From Archivesica marissinica (lineage: Eukaryota > Mollusca > Bivalvia > Venerida > Vesicomyidae), in NCBI GenBank assembly GCA_014843695.1, contig CM026400.1, positions 44,864,638 through 44,928,637 of the forward strand: 64,000 nucleotides of DNA, read 5' to 3'. A program made the translations under genes and the position numbers. The first letter of the stretch is position 1. Every line of letters begins with the position of its first letter. This document shows, one piece after another, positions 11,501-21,140 of this stretch. The notes below the pieces were generated by a model that was not told the origin of the DNA, did not search any database, and was given only the letters and a program-made list of their open reading frames with translations.

Positions 11501-14439
11501 GCTTAAGACAGGTTTGACTGTACTGCTTGGTTGGCTGCTTAAGACAGGTTTGACTGTACTGCTTGACTGGCTGCTTAAGACAGGTTTGACTGTATTGCTT
11601 GACTGGCTGCTTTAGACAGGTTTGACTGTATTGCTTGACTGGCTGTTTAAGACAGGTTTGACTGTATTGCTTGGTTGGCTGCTTAAGACAGGTTTGACTG
11701 TACTGCTTAAGACAGGTTTGATTGTACTGCTTGGCTGGCTGCTTAAGACAGGTTTGACTGTATTGCTTGACTGGCTGCTTAAGACAGGTTTGACTGTACT
11801 GCTTAAGACAGGTTTGACTGGCTGCTTAAGACAGGTTTGACTGTATTGCTTGACTGGCTGCTTAAGACAGGTTTGACTGTACTGCTTGGTTGGCTGCTTA
11901 AGACTACTGCACTAGAAAGTATTTCAAAGTTTGTAGTCCATTGCATGCTGGGATCCCTGTTGATAGTAGTGTATAGTTTTTGTTGTTTCATTCAAGACTT
12001 GAAAGGGAGAGAAGTAGAACCTGTTTTAAAGCTTGTTGTTTTGTTTAACGCTGAATTAATCAACAAAGTAACCAACAATCAGCATTACTGTGTAATTAAT
12101 TACAGCCATTCCTGCCAGATGGAAGTGTAGCCCATCAGCCGGGTGTACCAGGAGCAGATGGCCCAGACACAGCCAAGGCATACGAAGCGCTGGCAGCCAT
12201 TAATTCTCTCCAAAGTCAGTTACTGTGAGTCAATCTCTTGTCAGTCTGGCCTTATTTTTGTGGTTATGACAATGCATAGCGACTAGTGATGGTGATCCGG
12301 ATCGGCAAGTTGCGGACGTATACGCTCGACCGATTCCATGCATATGCTGGTAAAATGCTAATATATGGAAGTCATGATAGCGCATTCGCTTCAGGTGTGA
12401 AAAACCCCGAGTTCGAGCTCAGTTGTAACCGTTACGAGTGTGCCCTTAGGCAAGGCATTTAAATTCCACATTGCCTCTTCTCTCTCCGTCGTGACAATGG
12501 ATTCCATCAGGAATGAGGTCTCGAGAATGATTAATATAAGTTGTTGGAACTTGTTTCGCAATCAAAATAAATTTGTATATAATAAACTAAATGCTATAAA
12601 TAGCTGGTGTTAATAGGTGGATATTTTTTTTGGTGTTGAAATGTTTTTCGTTCCCATGTTGGTACAAAACTAAAACATGTACAAATTTTTGTTGGTAAAA
12701 CATTCTTATATATTATAATGAATTGTATATTTATTGTATAGTGTATTGTATATGTAAATGTTCTTTTAACTGTTTTTTACATACTACGTTATTTTGTTCT
12801 TTGTAAGGTGCATGTGGGAGGATGGCTTCGACCCACTTGCTACCCAAGACGAGGAAAATAAACGGACCTTAAACATCACTCAAAACAAAAATGATGTTAA
12901 CCTGCCGAATAAATAGGACGGAATATGCAAACAACATAGATGCAGATCACCCGCGGCTGATCAGGATCTATGTTGTTTGCTATTCAGACAAGTGTTTTAG
13001 CTCCACTATTTAAATAGCAAACAGCATAGAGCCTGATCAGACGGCACATTCTGTGCTGTCTGATCTGGCTTTTTGCCGTTTGCAAAAGCGACTTTAATCG
13101 TGATTGGCAGGTTACGGGTTAATGTGGATTTGCCTCTAACAATAACTAGTTTGATGAACCCTTTTCAGTAGGTCAAAAGAAAAGGTCACAGGAACCTTGA
13201 TTTCTAAGTCATTTTTGCTCAATAATTTGTAAACCTTTAGGTGTACATGCGAAGTCTTCAACCGTTGTTAGAATGATGTCTATGTTCAGTAAAACTATTG
13301 CATTTGGTTTGAGTTGGCCAAAGCCTAAGTTCACAGGATGTTAATCATTTGCGTTGATAAAAGGAGTATCATTTGATTTAGTTTAAAATGTCATGTGACT
13401 TTGTTGATCCAAGATGGCTGCCTCCATTTCACTTCTATTTGAGGCAATCAACTTGTATTTCATTGTGTTGATAAAATGAGTATAATTTAATTTAGTTTAA
13501 AATGTCATGTAACTTGGTTGATCCAAGATGGCTGCCTCCATTTCACTTCTACCGGTATTTGAGATAATCAACTATTCTTTCACTGCATTTGATGTTTTAC
13601 CGAGATTAACATGAACCATTACTGCTCACTAACCCGTCAACCATTGGATCTGTAGTCCAGTGGTAACACGCTGAACCCGTCAACCATTGGATCTGTAGTC
13701 CAGTGGTAACACGCTGAACCCGTCAACCATTGGATCTGTAGTCGTGGTAACACGCTGGACTGCTAATCCAGATTTGATCAACCGTCTGACCCTAATAGTC
13801 TTTCAGATGGGACATTAAAACGAGGTCTCGTGTCGGTGCTTTATACCGTGCATGTAAAAGAACCAGAGGAGACTCTGGAATGGGTCTCTGTCTGTATCAT
13901 TGCAATATCCTCCAACAATCTAAAATGACTAATCTCTTCAGGCGGCGTCGCTCATATGGGCAACCGGTAGCGACAATAAATAAACGTAAAACAAACACTT
14001 TTGTACACTCTTCAAATTGGTCTTTTGACCATTGATCATGATGTCCCATAAGTTGAGATAGACATCAGTTTTTCTAATATCTTTTTGTGGGGGTCAAATG
14101 TTATGTAACCAATAATTTAAATATATTCACTGTTGCAGGTCCACGGAGGAGCGAGCACAAAACGCTGAAGAACGTGCCGACAATGCCGAGGCTGAGTTAA
14201 ACGTATGCCTGGAAAAAATACGGGAAATGGCGAAAAAACTTGCAGAAGTTGATAAAGCTAACGAGCAGAAAGAGGGAAGCGAGAAGCCTAAAGAGGAGGT
14301 CAAACCACCCACACCTAAGACCCCTAAAACACCACGAACACCCTCAAAAGAGGGATCAGATGTTGATGGCAAGAAGGGTTCACGACCAGAATCCCAGTCT
14401 TCTACGAAGTCGAAAGGTTCGAAAGGAAAGAAAAAGTGA
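5572..14439 (+). CDS. Gene A: six-exon gene for an acidic/lysine-rich coiled-coil protein, function unknown
   Basis: Exons 5572-5649 (exon sequence from 5553), 6153-6350, 7393-7521, 10773-10847, 12106-12224 and 14139-14439 have AG/GT borders and matching phases (0,0,0,0,2). They join to 900 nt, or 299 residues plus TGA. The N-terminal 65 residues are charged and helical (DHELKDLQKLK; ECEDWIKTAKIL; FPPKPSD). Residues 75-135 are Glu/Lys/Thr-rich. Residues 185-243 look like a coiled coil (ERAQNAEERADNAEAEL, then an IREMAKKLAEVDKANE helix). The tail has repeated KTPKTP and ends KGSKGKKK. The frame is open upstream of the chosen ATG, back to an acceptor at 5551-5552, so earlier coding exons are possible. 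Gly/Lys tails like this occur in ciliary proteins, but I do not recognise the family and assign no function. Confidence 0.8.
5911..6070 (+). mobile_element. SINE-1, head-truncated, in gene A intron 1
   Basis: Matches the 3' two thirds of the SINE-1 copies at 12367 and 32538: the GCCCTTAGGCAAGGCATTTAA block, the GATGGATTCCATCAGGAATG block and the tail ATAAATTTGTATAAAC. The tRNA-like head is missing. Confidence 0.75.
6371..6460 (+). repeat. Possible tRNA-like SINE head
   Basis: TTGGTAGAACATCGGTCCGAC, a partial duplication of it, then GTGGTTTCAAGCCCC resemble a tRNA D-arm (box A) and T-arm (box B). No body or tail can be matched to another copy in the window. This is a weak call. Confidence 0.35.
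6718..6836 (-). mobile_element. SINE-5 fragment in gene A intron 2
   Basis: Shares GGCACCCAGGTAGAACCA, CCACAAGCCAGCTGGAT and the tRNA-like end AGTGATTT..AGTCA with the copies at 29477-29943 and 59998-60425. Read on the minus strand, the end resembles a Leu/Ser-type tRNA head. Only the head and adjoining body remain. Confidence 0.6.
6860..7298 (+). mobile_element. M1 hAT-like MITE with 3' end expanded into a tandem array
   Basis: Begins CAGGGATCATTCTAG and ends with repeated TAGAATCAACCCTG, the reverse complement of the same terminal sequence. The 8-bp direct repeat AGTTCAAG flanks it at 6852-6859 and 7299-7306. CAGGG ends fit the hAT terminal consensus (YARNG). The body matches the copies at 7556, 28445 and 33070. 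It is unusual because the array of about eight 21-bp units lies inside the target duplication. Confidence 0.85.
7125..7298 (+). repeat. 21-bp minisatellite made of the M1 terminal sequence
   Basis: About eight head-to-tail units of CTGACCTAGAATSAACC, differing mainly at one G/C site near the start. Each unit is the last 21 bp of the M1 element (compare 7849-7869 and 28729-28749, which have a single copy). Confidence 0.92.
7556..7869 (+). mobile_element. M1 hAT-like MITE in gene A intron 3
   Basis: Full copy from CAGGGATCATTC to GAATGAACCCTG, flanked by GTAATG on both sides (7550-7555, 7870-7875). The interior has no coding capacity. It shares the TTTTAACCCTATTTTGCAG and AAGGAAGCGATCAC blocks with the other copies. 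Confidence 0.88.
8038..8103 (+). pseudogene. tRNA-Asp(GTC) retropseudogene, 5'-truncated, with genomic CCA
   Basis: D-arm GTATAGTGGTGAGTA, anticodon arm CCCCGCCTGTCACGCGG (anticodon GTC), T-arm GGGGTTCAATTCCCC and 3' acceptor strand CGGGGAG match tRNA-Asp. About nine 5' nucleotides of the acceptor stem are absent. CTTA replaces the usual variable-loop bases and box B has A for G. The bases CCA follow the discriminator base directly at 8101-8103. CCA is added after transcription in eukaryotes, so this copy probably came from a mature tRNA by retroposition. It is unlikely to be functional. Confidence 0.75.
8452..9675 (+). mobile_element. M2 hAT-like non-autonomous element, 1.2 kb, in gene A intron 3
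   Basis: Ends CAGGGCCCACACTGG and CAGCGTGGCCCCTG are imperfect inverted repeats. Flanking bases share AGAGT. The interior matches, in reverse, most of 19406-20836, for example the AAATTGCACAACATTCAGTTC stretch near 8870 and 20240. There is no intact ORF. Confidence 0.85.
9676..10407. other. AT-rich intronic stretch, no feature recognised
   Basis: Rest of gene A intron 3 between the M2 element and the SINE-3 pair. I see no coding run, tRNA-like sequence or inverted repeat that I can support. Confidence 0.5.
10408..10750 (-). mobile_element. Two tandem SINE-3 copies upstream of gene A exon 4
   Basis: Copies at about 10408-10560 and 10568-10750, both with the tail TTTACGTTTATTTATCGTCG at the left and the GTCTCTCTGTATCATTGCA-type body. 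The tRNA heads are missing. The second copy reaches TCGGTTTAAAGT, only 20 nt before the acceptor AG of exon 4 (10771-10772). Confidence 0.8.
11018..11904 (+). repeat. Minisatellite built from Tc1/mariner-like (M8) terminal sequence, gene A intron 4
   Basis: Starts TACAGTCAAACCTGT, then about five 18-bp units (AAGCAGCCAACCTGTATT) to 11135. About twenty mostly 36-bp units follow with TTAAGACAGGTTTGACTGTA and TTGCTTGACTGGCTGC. The two halves contain the M8 terminal inverted repeat in opposite orientations, as in the intact M8 copy at 17523-17715. Some units are shortened. Confidence 0.9.
12367..12582 (+). mobile_element. SINE-1 in gene A intron 5
   Basis: tRNA-like head (GATAGCGCATTCGCTTCAGGT, then GAGTTCGAGCTC), the GTGCCCTTAGGCAAGGCATT body and a tail ending AAAATAAATTTGTATA. 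Nearly full length. Confidence 0.82.
12897..13122. mobile_element. M5 TTAA MITE with two hairpins, gene A intron 5
   Basis: Bounded by TTAA with terminal inverted repeats (TTAACCTGCC; right end read in reverse TTAACCCGTAACCTGCC). Inside are two successive hairpins: GCAAACAACATAGAT with ATCTATGTTGTTTGC, then GCAAACAGCATAGAGCC with a decayed partner ending GTTTGC. TTAA flanks with CC/GG ends suggest a piggyBac-type origin (inference). Confidence 0.82.
13354..13580 (+). repeat. ~110-bp tandem duplication, gene A intron 5
   Basis: Two adjacent copies, starting near 13354 and 13469, share TAAAATGTCATGT and CCAAGATGGCTGCCTCCATT. They differ at scattered sites and by a 5-bp insertion. Confidence 0.75.
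13632..13996 (+). mobile_element. SINE-3 with triplicated tRNA head, gene A intron 5
   Basis: The head GGATCTGTAGTCCAGTGGTA, with CCCGTCAACCATT before it, occurs three times in tandem at about 42 bp. It is followed by the normal body (GGTCTCGTGTCGGTGCTTTA) and the tail CAATAAATAAACGTAAAAC. SINE-3 copies elsewhere have one head. Confidence 0.85.
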
Positions 14440-14956
14440 GATGTTGATGGATTTATTAGTGCACGTGACTGAGGAGTGTAGAAATAGGATGTAGAAGGCA
14501 TCAGGGACATCACATAACTGTATGTGGAAGAAAGTCACGAGTTGTTTAAACTTTTAGAGGGACACAGGTCATACTTTGTGTAGGGGCAGTATGTAAGGTG
14601 CATAGTATGTGTAACACATTTGGTTAACTTTGCCAAACAAAATGGCAGCCACAGTACGAATGATGACGTCACATGAGAACTATGTATTGTTAATTATATC
14701 TGTACATTTGCCACGATATGTCTTACAACTCCACTAATCATATCAACTTCTAAAACAGCTTAGATTACACTCATTTTCAGCGTTTATTAAAACGGTTGAT
14801 TTGTTGTTTCATGTTCAACATTCCGCCCTTTTGTGTTTTTTGATTCTGTGAATTGTCTTCTTCCCAGCTTTATAATCTCCGTCCATATGGAAGAACTAAT
14901 CTGTGATAAATGTTGTTTGATATATATATATATATAGTACTACTTATGACATATAG
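14440..14956 (+). other. Presumed 3' UTR of gene A and flank
   Basis: Follows the gene A stop codon. No clear AATAAA signal is visible close to the stop. There is a short (TA)n run near 14922-14936. Confidence 0.4.
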
Positions 14957-15242
14957 GGTTTGTTCTAGGGTGGCAAAAAGGGCAGGGTGCATTTTGAGGT
15001 GCACGAGGGGTTAGCCCCGAGAAAATGTTGTTAAATTAGTGATTGATCAAAAGGGCAGTACAGTACATATTGGTGAAACAGACAGATGAGTTCTAAGTTA
15101 TATATGTCTGTCCATCCTAAGACAACTGTTGAGGCTTATATAAAAAGAACGTTTAAAAAAATAAAAACACTTTTAAAGGCAAAATGGTGGGGCTAAAGGG
15201 TTAGGGCTCCACGCCCCCTGCCATTCCGCTCTAGAAAAAACC
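14957..15242. mobile_element. M10 MITE
   Basis: Left end GGTTTGTTCTAGGGTGG and right end CTCTAGAAAAAACC are inverted relatives. ATAG abuts both sides. The body (AGTTATATATGTCTGTCC) is shared with 48278-48600. Confidence 0.7.
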
Positions 15243-15427
15243 ATAGACATAATGTTGAAATTGTACATTCCTTTGTTTCCGTGTTTATTTACTGTTGCTC
15301 CTATTCCTGGTTGACATGCCCGGTTTATAGCACCCATACATTATTAGTCCACTGGTATACCCCTATTCTAAACTGGTTGTTTTGTGCATTCGTAGAGGTG
15401 AATTTATATGGATTTTGTTAAAAATAT

Positions 15428-15880
15428 TGACTAGACAAGTTTGAAAGGGGATATTGACTAGACAAAAGTTTGAAAGGGGATATTAACTAGACAAAAGTTT
15501 GAAAGGGGATATTAACCAGACAAAAGTTTGAAAGGGGATATTAACTAGACAAAAGTTTGAAAGGGGATATTAACTAGACAAAAGTTTGAAAGGGGATATT
15601 AACTAGACAAAAGTTTGAAAGGGGATATTAACTAGACAAAAGTTTGAAAGGGGATATTAACTAGACAAAAGTTTGAAAGTGGATATTAACTAGACAAAAG
15701 TTTGAAAGGGGATATTGACTAGACGAAGGTTTGAAAGGGGATATTGACTAGACGAAGGTTTGAAAGTGGATATTGACTAGACAAAAGTTTGAAAGGGGAT
15801 ATTGACTAGATGAAGGTTTGAAAGGGGATATTGACTAGACGAAGGTTTGAAAGGGGATATTGACTAGACGAGGGTTTGTA
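15428..15880 (+). repeat. 30-bp minisatellite
   Basis: About 15 units of GATATTAACTAGACAAAAG + TTTGAAAGGGG. The distal units carry GACTAGACGAAGG instead, so variants are grouped along the array. Confidence 0.95.
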
Positions 15881-16088
15881 CAAGTACACTTTTAGTTTTA
15901 TTTACGAGTGTAAGGGGCGGTATTAAGAATGTAGTAATGAATTTATATTGGCATTCTGTGTGTAACTTGTATTTTTAATCGTATGCAGGGTAAAGCTAGT
16001 TGTGAGACAAGGATGTCTTACTGCTCATGTTATGTACAGCAAATACAATTATATAGTTATACTCGATAAGCAGAAAGAAAAGTGAATT

Positions 16089-16266
16089 CAGGGTTCCCCC
16101 TGTCTCAATGTTTGTCTGCGCGAATGAAGCCAATTTAAAATAATTGGAGACAACTAAGAGCCATATAGGGCACAAATAAAAAGTTGCGCTAAATATTTTC
16201 GCTAATTCACAAAATTTAGCACCAATATTATTTTGTCGCTATTGGCGACCGCCAGCGGGAACCCTG
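16089..16266. mobile_element. M3 hAT-like MITE, 178 bp
   Basis: Ends CAGGGTTCCCCCTGTC and CAGCGGGAACCCTG are inverted repeats. The direct repeat GAATT flanks both sides (16084-16088, 16267-16271). Related copies are at 37502-37666 and, as a fragment, 30797-30846. Confidence 0.85.
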
Positions 16267-16376
16267 GAATTAAGAAAATATCTTAGTAAATATCTTAGTA
16301 AATGAGACGTTATTATGCTGGGTATTCATATTTTTTTTTATTGGTTTTTTAAATTTTTATTTAACACTTTCCTACA

Positions 16377-16614
16377 TAGAGATTTAGGTTAATATACTAT
16401 TATATCTCCATACAAACAACAGCCATTTAGCTATCATGCAGTGGATAAGTAGTCGCCATATCTATCCCACCTCCATAGATATTACTGGGACTACATAGAG
16501 ATTTAGGTTAATGTACTATTATATCTCCATACAAACAACAGCCATTTAGCTATCATGCAGTGGATAAGTAGTCGCCATATCTATCCCACCTCCATAGATA
16601 TTACTGGGACTGCA
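16377..16614 (+). repeat. 119-bp perfect or near-perfect tandem duplication
   Basis: Two copies (16377-16495, 16496-16614) beginning AGAGATTTAGGTTAAT and ending ATTACTGGGACTRCATG. They are almost identical, so the duplication is recent. Confidence 0.9.
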
Positions 16615-16692
16615 TGAGATTATGAACATTGGTTTGGCTACTACATTGTCAATGTATGTCGTATTGGTAATGGTGTCAAGAGGTGCTTCTAT

Positions 16693-16866
16693 GAGCGAAA
16701 GGGTTACGTTTATTTATCGTCGTTACCGGTTGCCCATTTCAGTGATGGACAGTTTACATAACAACATTCCTGGACAGGCTCCAGTGGTTAACCAGTACTT
16801 GGTGCACAAACATGCCAACTTTTTTTATATAAAAACACGATCTAAAACGGGGCTTGAATCCTTTTG
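16693..16866 (-). mobile_element. SINE-4 copy carrying a SINE-3-type tail
   Basis: The left end TTTATTTATCGTCGTTACCGG is the SINE-3 tail. The rest (CAGTTTACATAACAACATTCC, GGTTAACCAGTACTTGG, CATGCCAACTTTTT) is SINE-4 body, ending in a decayed tRNA head (ACGGGGCTTGAATCC). Confidence 0.7.
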
Positions 16867-16880
16867 ACTATCAGAGTGCG

Positions 16881-17088
16881 TGTTTTACGTTTATTTATCG
16901 TCACTACCGGTTGCCCATATGAGCGACGCCTCCTGAAGAGATTAATCATTTTAGATGTTTGGAGGATAGTGCAATGATACAGACAGAGACTCCTGGTTCT
17001 TTTACGTGCACGGTATAAAGCACCGACACGAGACCTCGGTTTAATGTCCCATCTGAAAGACTGTTAATTGTATTTTATTAGGGTTGAC
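16881..17088 (-). mobile_element. SINE-3, head-truncated
   Basis: Tail TTTTACGTTTATTTATCGTC, then the TGGAGGATAGTGCAATGATA and ACACGAGACCTCGG blocks, to TTATTAGGGT. The tRNA head is absent. Confidence 0.8.
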
Positions 17089-17522
17089 TATCAGTGATAT
17101 AGAAGTCGGCGACCATAAAAATGAGAAAATGAATCTTACATTTAAAGTCCCATAGTGTGTACACTTAGTATGTGCTGAACACCAAGATATTTTCACTTTT
17201 TTAATTTAATAAATGATTACAATAAGTAAAATTTGGAAAATATTCCCACAAACGAACCTGCTTCTGTGAAATTACCTCCCTTTATGGATATTTATAACAA
17301 TCACCAATAATTCTGCAAGTTAACGCTAGGATAAATTTGCATCTGAAAGATTGTATGCGTTTTTTTCTTCAGTTGGAAAAATAATACTGAGACTTTAAGT
17401 AATACTTTGTCAAGACCAGGATAAATTGTTTTAAATCGGATGTGTAGCACAAGTCTGTGAAATGAGTTTTGGTATGTATTTAGACAATTGGCATTAATTT
17501 AGATTCAGTATTATATATCATA

Positions 17523-17715
17523 TACAGTCAAACCTGTCCTTAAAGGCCACCCTCGGGAAGTCAAAAAGTGGCCTTTGTTGGCAGGTGGCCTCTCAATAGA
17601 TGGTTAAAATGCATTGAAAATGGCTCGACGGGAGAACAAAAATGGTGGTCTTTAGAGACAGGTTTTTCATATGCGGCATTTTTCGGAGGTGGGCTTTAGC
17701 ACAGGTTTGACTGTA
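17523..17715. mobile_element. M8 Tc1/mariner-like MITE
   Basis: Left TACAGTCAAACCTGTC and right ACAGGTTTGACTGTA are inverted repeats starting at TA dinucleotides, as expected for a TA target duplication. The interior has a further inverted GGCC-rich segment (AAAGTGGCCTTT). It is the source-type element for the array at 11018-11904. Confidence 0.8.
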
Positions 17716-17935
17716 CATGTATAGTGAAACCTGTTACAAGTGACTGTCTAAAACCCTATCATGTGTATTCTGGTAGAACATGCCTTCCTTGCCTTGCTTC
17801 TGTGATTCACACACACATGGTACCAGAAAAAATAAATTATTGTTGAGAAAAAATAAAACTACACCGAGTTTATTCAAATTTATTTCACCACAACAATAGT
17901 TTACTCGCTCTCATATGGACAGAATCCATTGCGAT

Positions 17936-18196
17936 GCGATGTGGAATTAAATCCTTTGCGATGTGGAATTAAATCCTTTGCGATGTGGAATTAAATCCTT
18001 TGCGATGCGATGTGGAATTAAATCCTTTGCGATGCGATGTGGAATTAAATCCTTTGCGATGCGATGTGGAATTAAATCCTTTGCGATGCGATGTGGAATT
18101 AAATCCTTTGCGATGCGATGTGGAATTAAATCCATTGCGATGTGGAATTAAATCCATTGCGATGTGGAATTAAATCCATTGCGATGCGGAATTAAG
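17936..18196 (+). repeat. 22/27-bp minisatellite
   Basis: About ten units of GCGATGTGGAATTAAATCC + TTT, with or without an extra GCGAT. Both strands read open for about 62 codons only because 27 is a multiple of three. Confidence 0.93.
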
Positions 18197-18630
18197 TGTC
18201 TTGTCCTAAAGATACCATATGGGGTTTAAACTCGGTTAGAAGGCGGACACGGTATCAGATGGGACACATTTTGGCTTCTTCTAACAGAAAAATTTAACAA
18301 CTATTTGTCTAGTACCGTACATATAAAATATCTACTGTATACACACAATAGTGAATCGATTGCTTGTAAAGTTTTGACAATTCTGTTAAGATACTATACC
18401 CGATGATGATGATTGAGCTTATTTACTCTCGTCTTGTAGTTGTCTAGCTGGCCATTCGGAAAACTCCGCTCCGACCATATCTAGACATTCACAGCTGCCC
18501 TATATCTATCTATCTTCCCCGATAGTCAAACCATTGCTTGGTACCTAGACTTTCGTGTGTGTTAGTAAATACGCTTTGAATTCTCAGCGTAGCCATGATT
18601 TGGCTATAAGCACCAACATGTATATGGTCA
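18197..18630. other. No feature recognised
   Basis: Single-copy-looking AT-rich sequence between two arrays. No supported gene or element. Confidence 0.45.
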
Positions 18631-19405
18631 GTAGCCTACAGGAGTCACTCTATACTGTCTCACATTCGTTGATGTATCCGTACAGGAGTCACTCTATACT
18701 GTCTCACATTCGTTGATGTATCCGTACAGGAGTCACTCTATACTGTCTCACATTCGTTGATGTATCCATACATTAGCCTACAGGAGTCACTCTATACTGT
18801 CTCACATTCGTTGATGTATGAATATGTAAGATGTATCCGTACAGTAGCCTACAGGAGTCACTCTATACTGTCTCACATTCGTTGATGTATGAATATGTAA
18901 GATGTATCCGTACAGTAGCCTACAGGAGTCACTCTATACTGTCTCACATTCGTTGATGTATGAATATGTAAGATGTATCCATACAGTAGCCTACAGGAGT
19001 CACTCTATACTGTCTCACATTCGTTGATGTATGAATATGTTTGATGTATCCATACATTAGGCTACAGGAGTCACTCTATACTGTCTCACATTCGTTGATG
19101 TATGAATATGTAAGATGTATCCGTACAGTAGCCTACAGGAGTCACTCTATACTGTCTCACATTCGTTGATGTATGAATATGTAAGATGTATCCGTACAGT
19201 AGCCTACAGGAGTCACTCTATACTGTCTCACATTCGTTGATGTATGAATATGTTTGATGTATCCATACATTAGGCTACAGGAGTCACTCTATACTGTCTC
19301 ACATTCGTTGATGTATGAATATGTTAGATGTATCCGTACAGTAGCCTACAGGAGTCACTCTATACTGTCTCACATTCGTTGATGTATCCGTACAGTAGCC
19401 TACAG

Positions 19406-20836
19406 CAGGGGCCACGCTGTCAGTCGCCACAAGAGCCAAATGGCGATTTTGCGATAGAAATGGCTCCTAAAATTTCAATTTGGCGATTTTCAGAAAATTG
19501 CACACAAAATCTGCATAAATAACGTTTGTGCCATATTTTAACCTTTCATACTCGACTGGTTTTATTTACCATTGACGACGGCGCGTTCCAGTTAAAGAAA
19601 AATCGATACACAGTCTGTGTTCATTGTATCTTTGACTGGTTACAATTTTTTTGCTCTGGTATACGCTATCGTTTGGCGAAACAATCGATTCACAGTCAAA
19701 ACAGCTGTGTACATGTGCTGGAGGCATATTCCCATCATAAATTGCAATCAAAACAAACATGTAAATTAGCGGTATATGATCACACATTTACAGTTTTGTA
19801 TAATGGGAATGATTTGATAATTGAGGTCCTTTATGAAAACGGCAGTACTTGATCGGTGAAATGATGACATTGTTTGAAGATTATACGGATGACCGAATAA
19901 CTTGTGTACATAATTAGGTAATAATTATTGGCGTTGTTTTTTCACAAATAAGATCAAAGGTAGTAGTTGTGAAAAATATGATTTTCGTGTCCTCAACTAT
20001 AAAAAGTGAATGAAACTTGTCCAAATCGGCGATAAATAAACGTAAAAAAACAAAAAATCCAAATCGTCACGTGTCAAAATGGCTACTTTCGGTTTTAAAC
20101 GTCCGAAATGGACTTAGTGAATGAAACCTAGACAGCCTGATGAACATTTCCATTGACGGCCCAGACAAGTTCAACTTCAAATCGGCATTTGTAATGTGGT
20201 CCAAGAAGAACAGACGCATTTTGAACTGAATGTTGTGCAATTTGTTAGACATAGTGGATACTTGTACATGTATGTAATTCTGATGTATTTTTTAATTATT
20301 ATGACCAAGAAAATAATTAAAGTTGTAAAAGTTCATTGGATTGTCTTCAAAAATGATTAGTATGCATGTCTTTTTGAGCTTAAAGTTCATTTGAAATGTA
20401 ATCCTGTGTTGGCTTCCATTATTAATCACTGTCACAGGGCTACATTGTAAAATAAACTTTTAGCCTTAACAGGTATGCATTCTTTCATTCTAATGTCTAT
20501 ATTAATATTTCTTCCAGAAAAAAAACAGGCTAGAATCTCACCATTTACAAATAAAAATACCAAAAAAATCAAACCAGGGAGGGGAAGACACCCCTCCAGG
20601 GAGGGGAAGACACCCCTCCCGGAGCACAGGCACAAAATATTTTTTTTATTTTTGGCCTATGGTCATATAGTAAGTAATATATAATATTATATATTACTTA
20701 CTATATGACCATAGGCCAAAAAAAAAATTGTGTCTGGTGCCTGTGTCCCGGAGGGGGACGACACCGCTCCCGCACACACCCCATCTTTCAAACAGATAAG
20801 TGGCCCCAACTTTTTTCTGCCCAGTGTTGGGCCCTG
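19406..20836 (-). mobile_element. M2 hAT-like element, 1.43 kb, inserted in a minisatellite
   Basis: Starts CAGGGGCCACGCTG and ends CACTGGGCAGAAA-type sequence (here reversed, GTTGGGCCCTG). The 6-bp target duplication CTACAG lies at 19400-19405 and 20837-20842, in array sequence. It is inverted relative to 8452-9675. It is about 200 bp longer because a palindromic element sits at about 20615-20755. Confidence 0.88.
20615..20755. repeat. Nested palindrome within M2: 64-bp perfect inverted repeat without spacer
   Basis: 20654-20717 reads GGCCTATGGTCATATAGTAA..., and its second half is the exact reverse complement of the first (32-bp arms, centre between 20685 and 20686). Similarity of the flanks (GCACAGGCAC left, GTGCCTGTG right) continues the symmetry imperfectly. 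The segment is absent from the M2 copy at 8452, so it is a separate insertion. Confidence 0.85.
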
Positions 20837-21140
20837 CTACAGGAGTCACTCTATACTGTCTCACATTCGTTGATGTATGAATATGTTAGATGTATCCGTA
20901 CAGTAGCCTACAGGAGTCCCTCTATACTGTCTCACATTCGTTGATGTATCCGTACAGTAGCCTACAGGAGTCACTCTATACTGTCTCACATTCGTTGATG
21001 TATCCGTACAGTAGCCTACAGGAGTCACTCTATACTGTCTCACATTCGTTGATGTATCCGTACAGTAGCCTACAGGAGTCACTCTATACTGTCTCACATT
21101 CGTTGATGTATGAATATGTTAGATGTATCCATACATTAGG

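Larger units (their letters stand above)
18636..21140 (+). repeat. 71/54/47-bp minisatellite, split by an M2 element
   Basis: Units are TACAGGAGTCACTCTATACT + GTCTCACATTCGTTGATGTA, with an optional TGAATATGTAAGATG segment and TATCCGTACAGTAGCC. The array runs 18636-19405, is interrupted by the element at 19406-20836, and resumes in phase at 20837. Unit variants on the two sides match, so the element inserted after array expansion. Confidence 0.93.

Noticed and set aside
14127..14513. 128-codon minus-strand frame
   Set aside because: Antisense of gene A exon 6, which has matching splice phase and a coherent coiled-coil protein.
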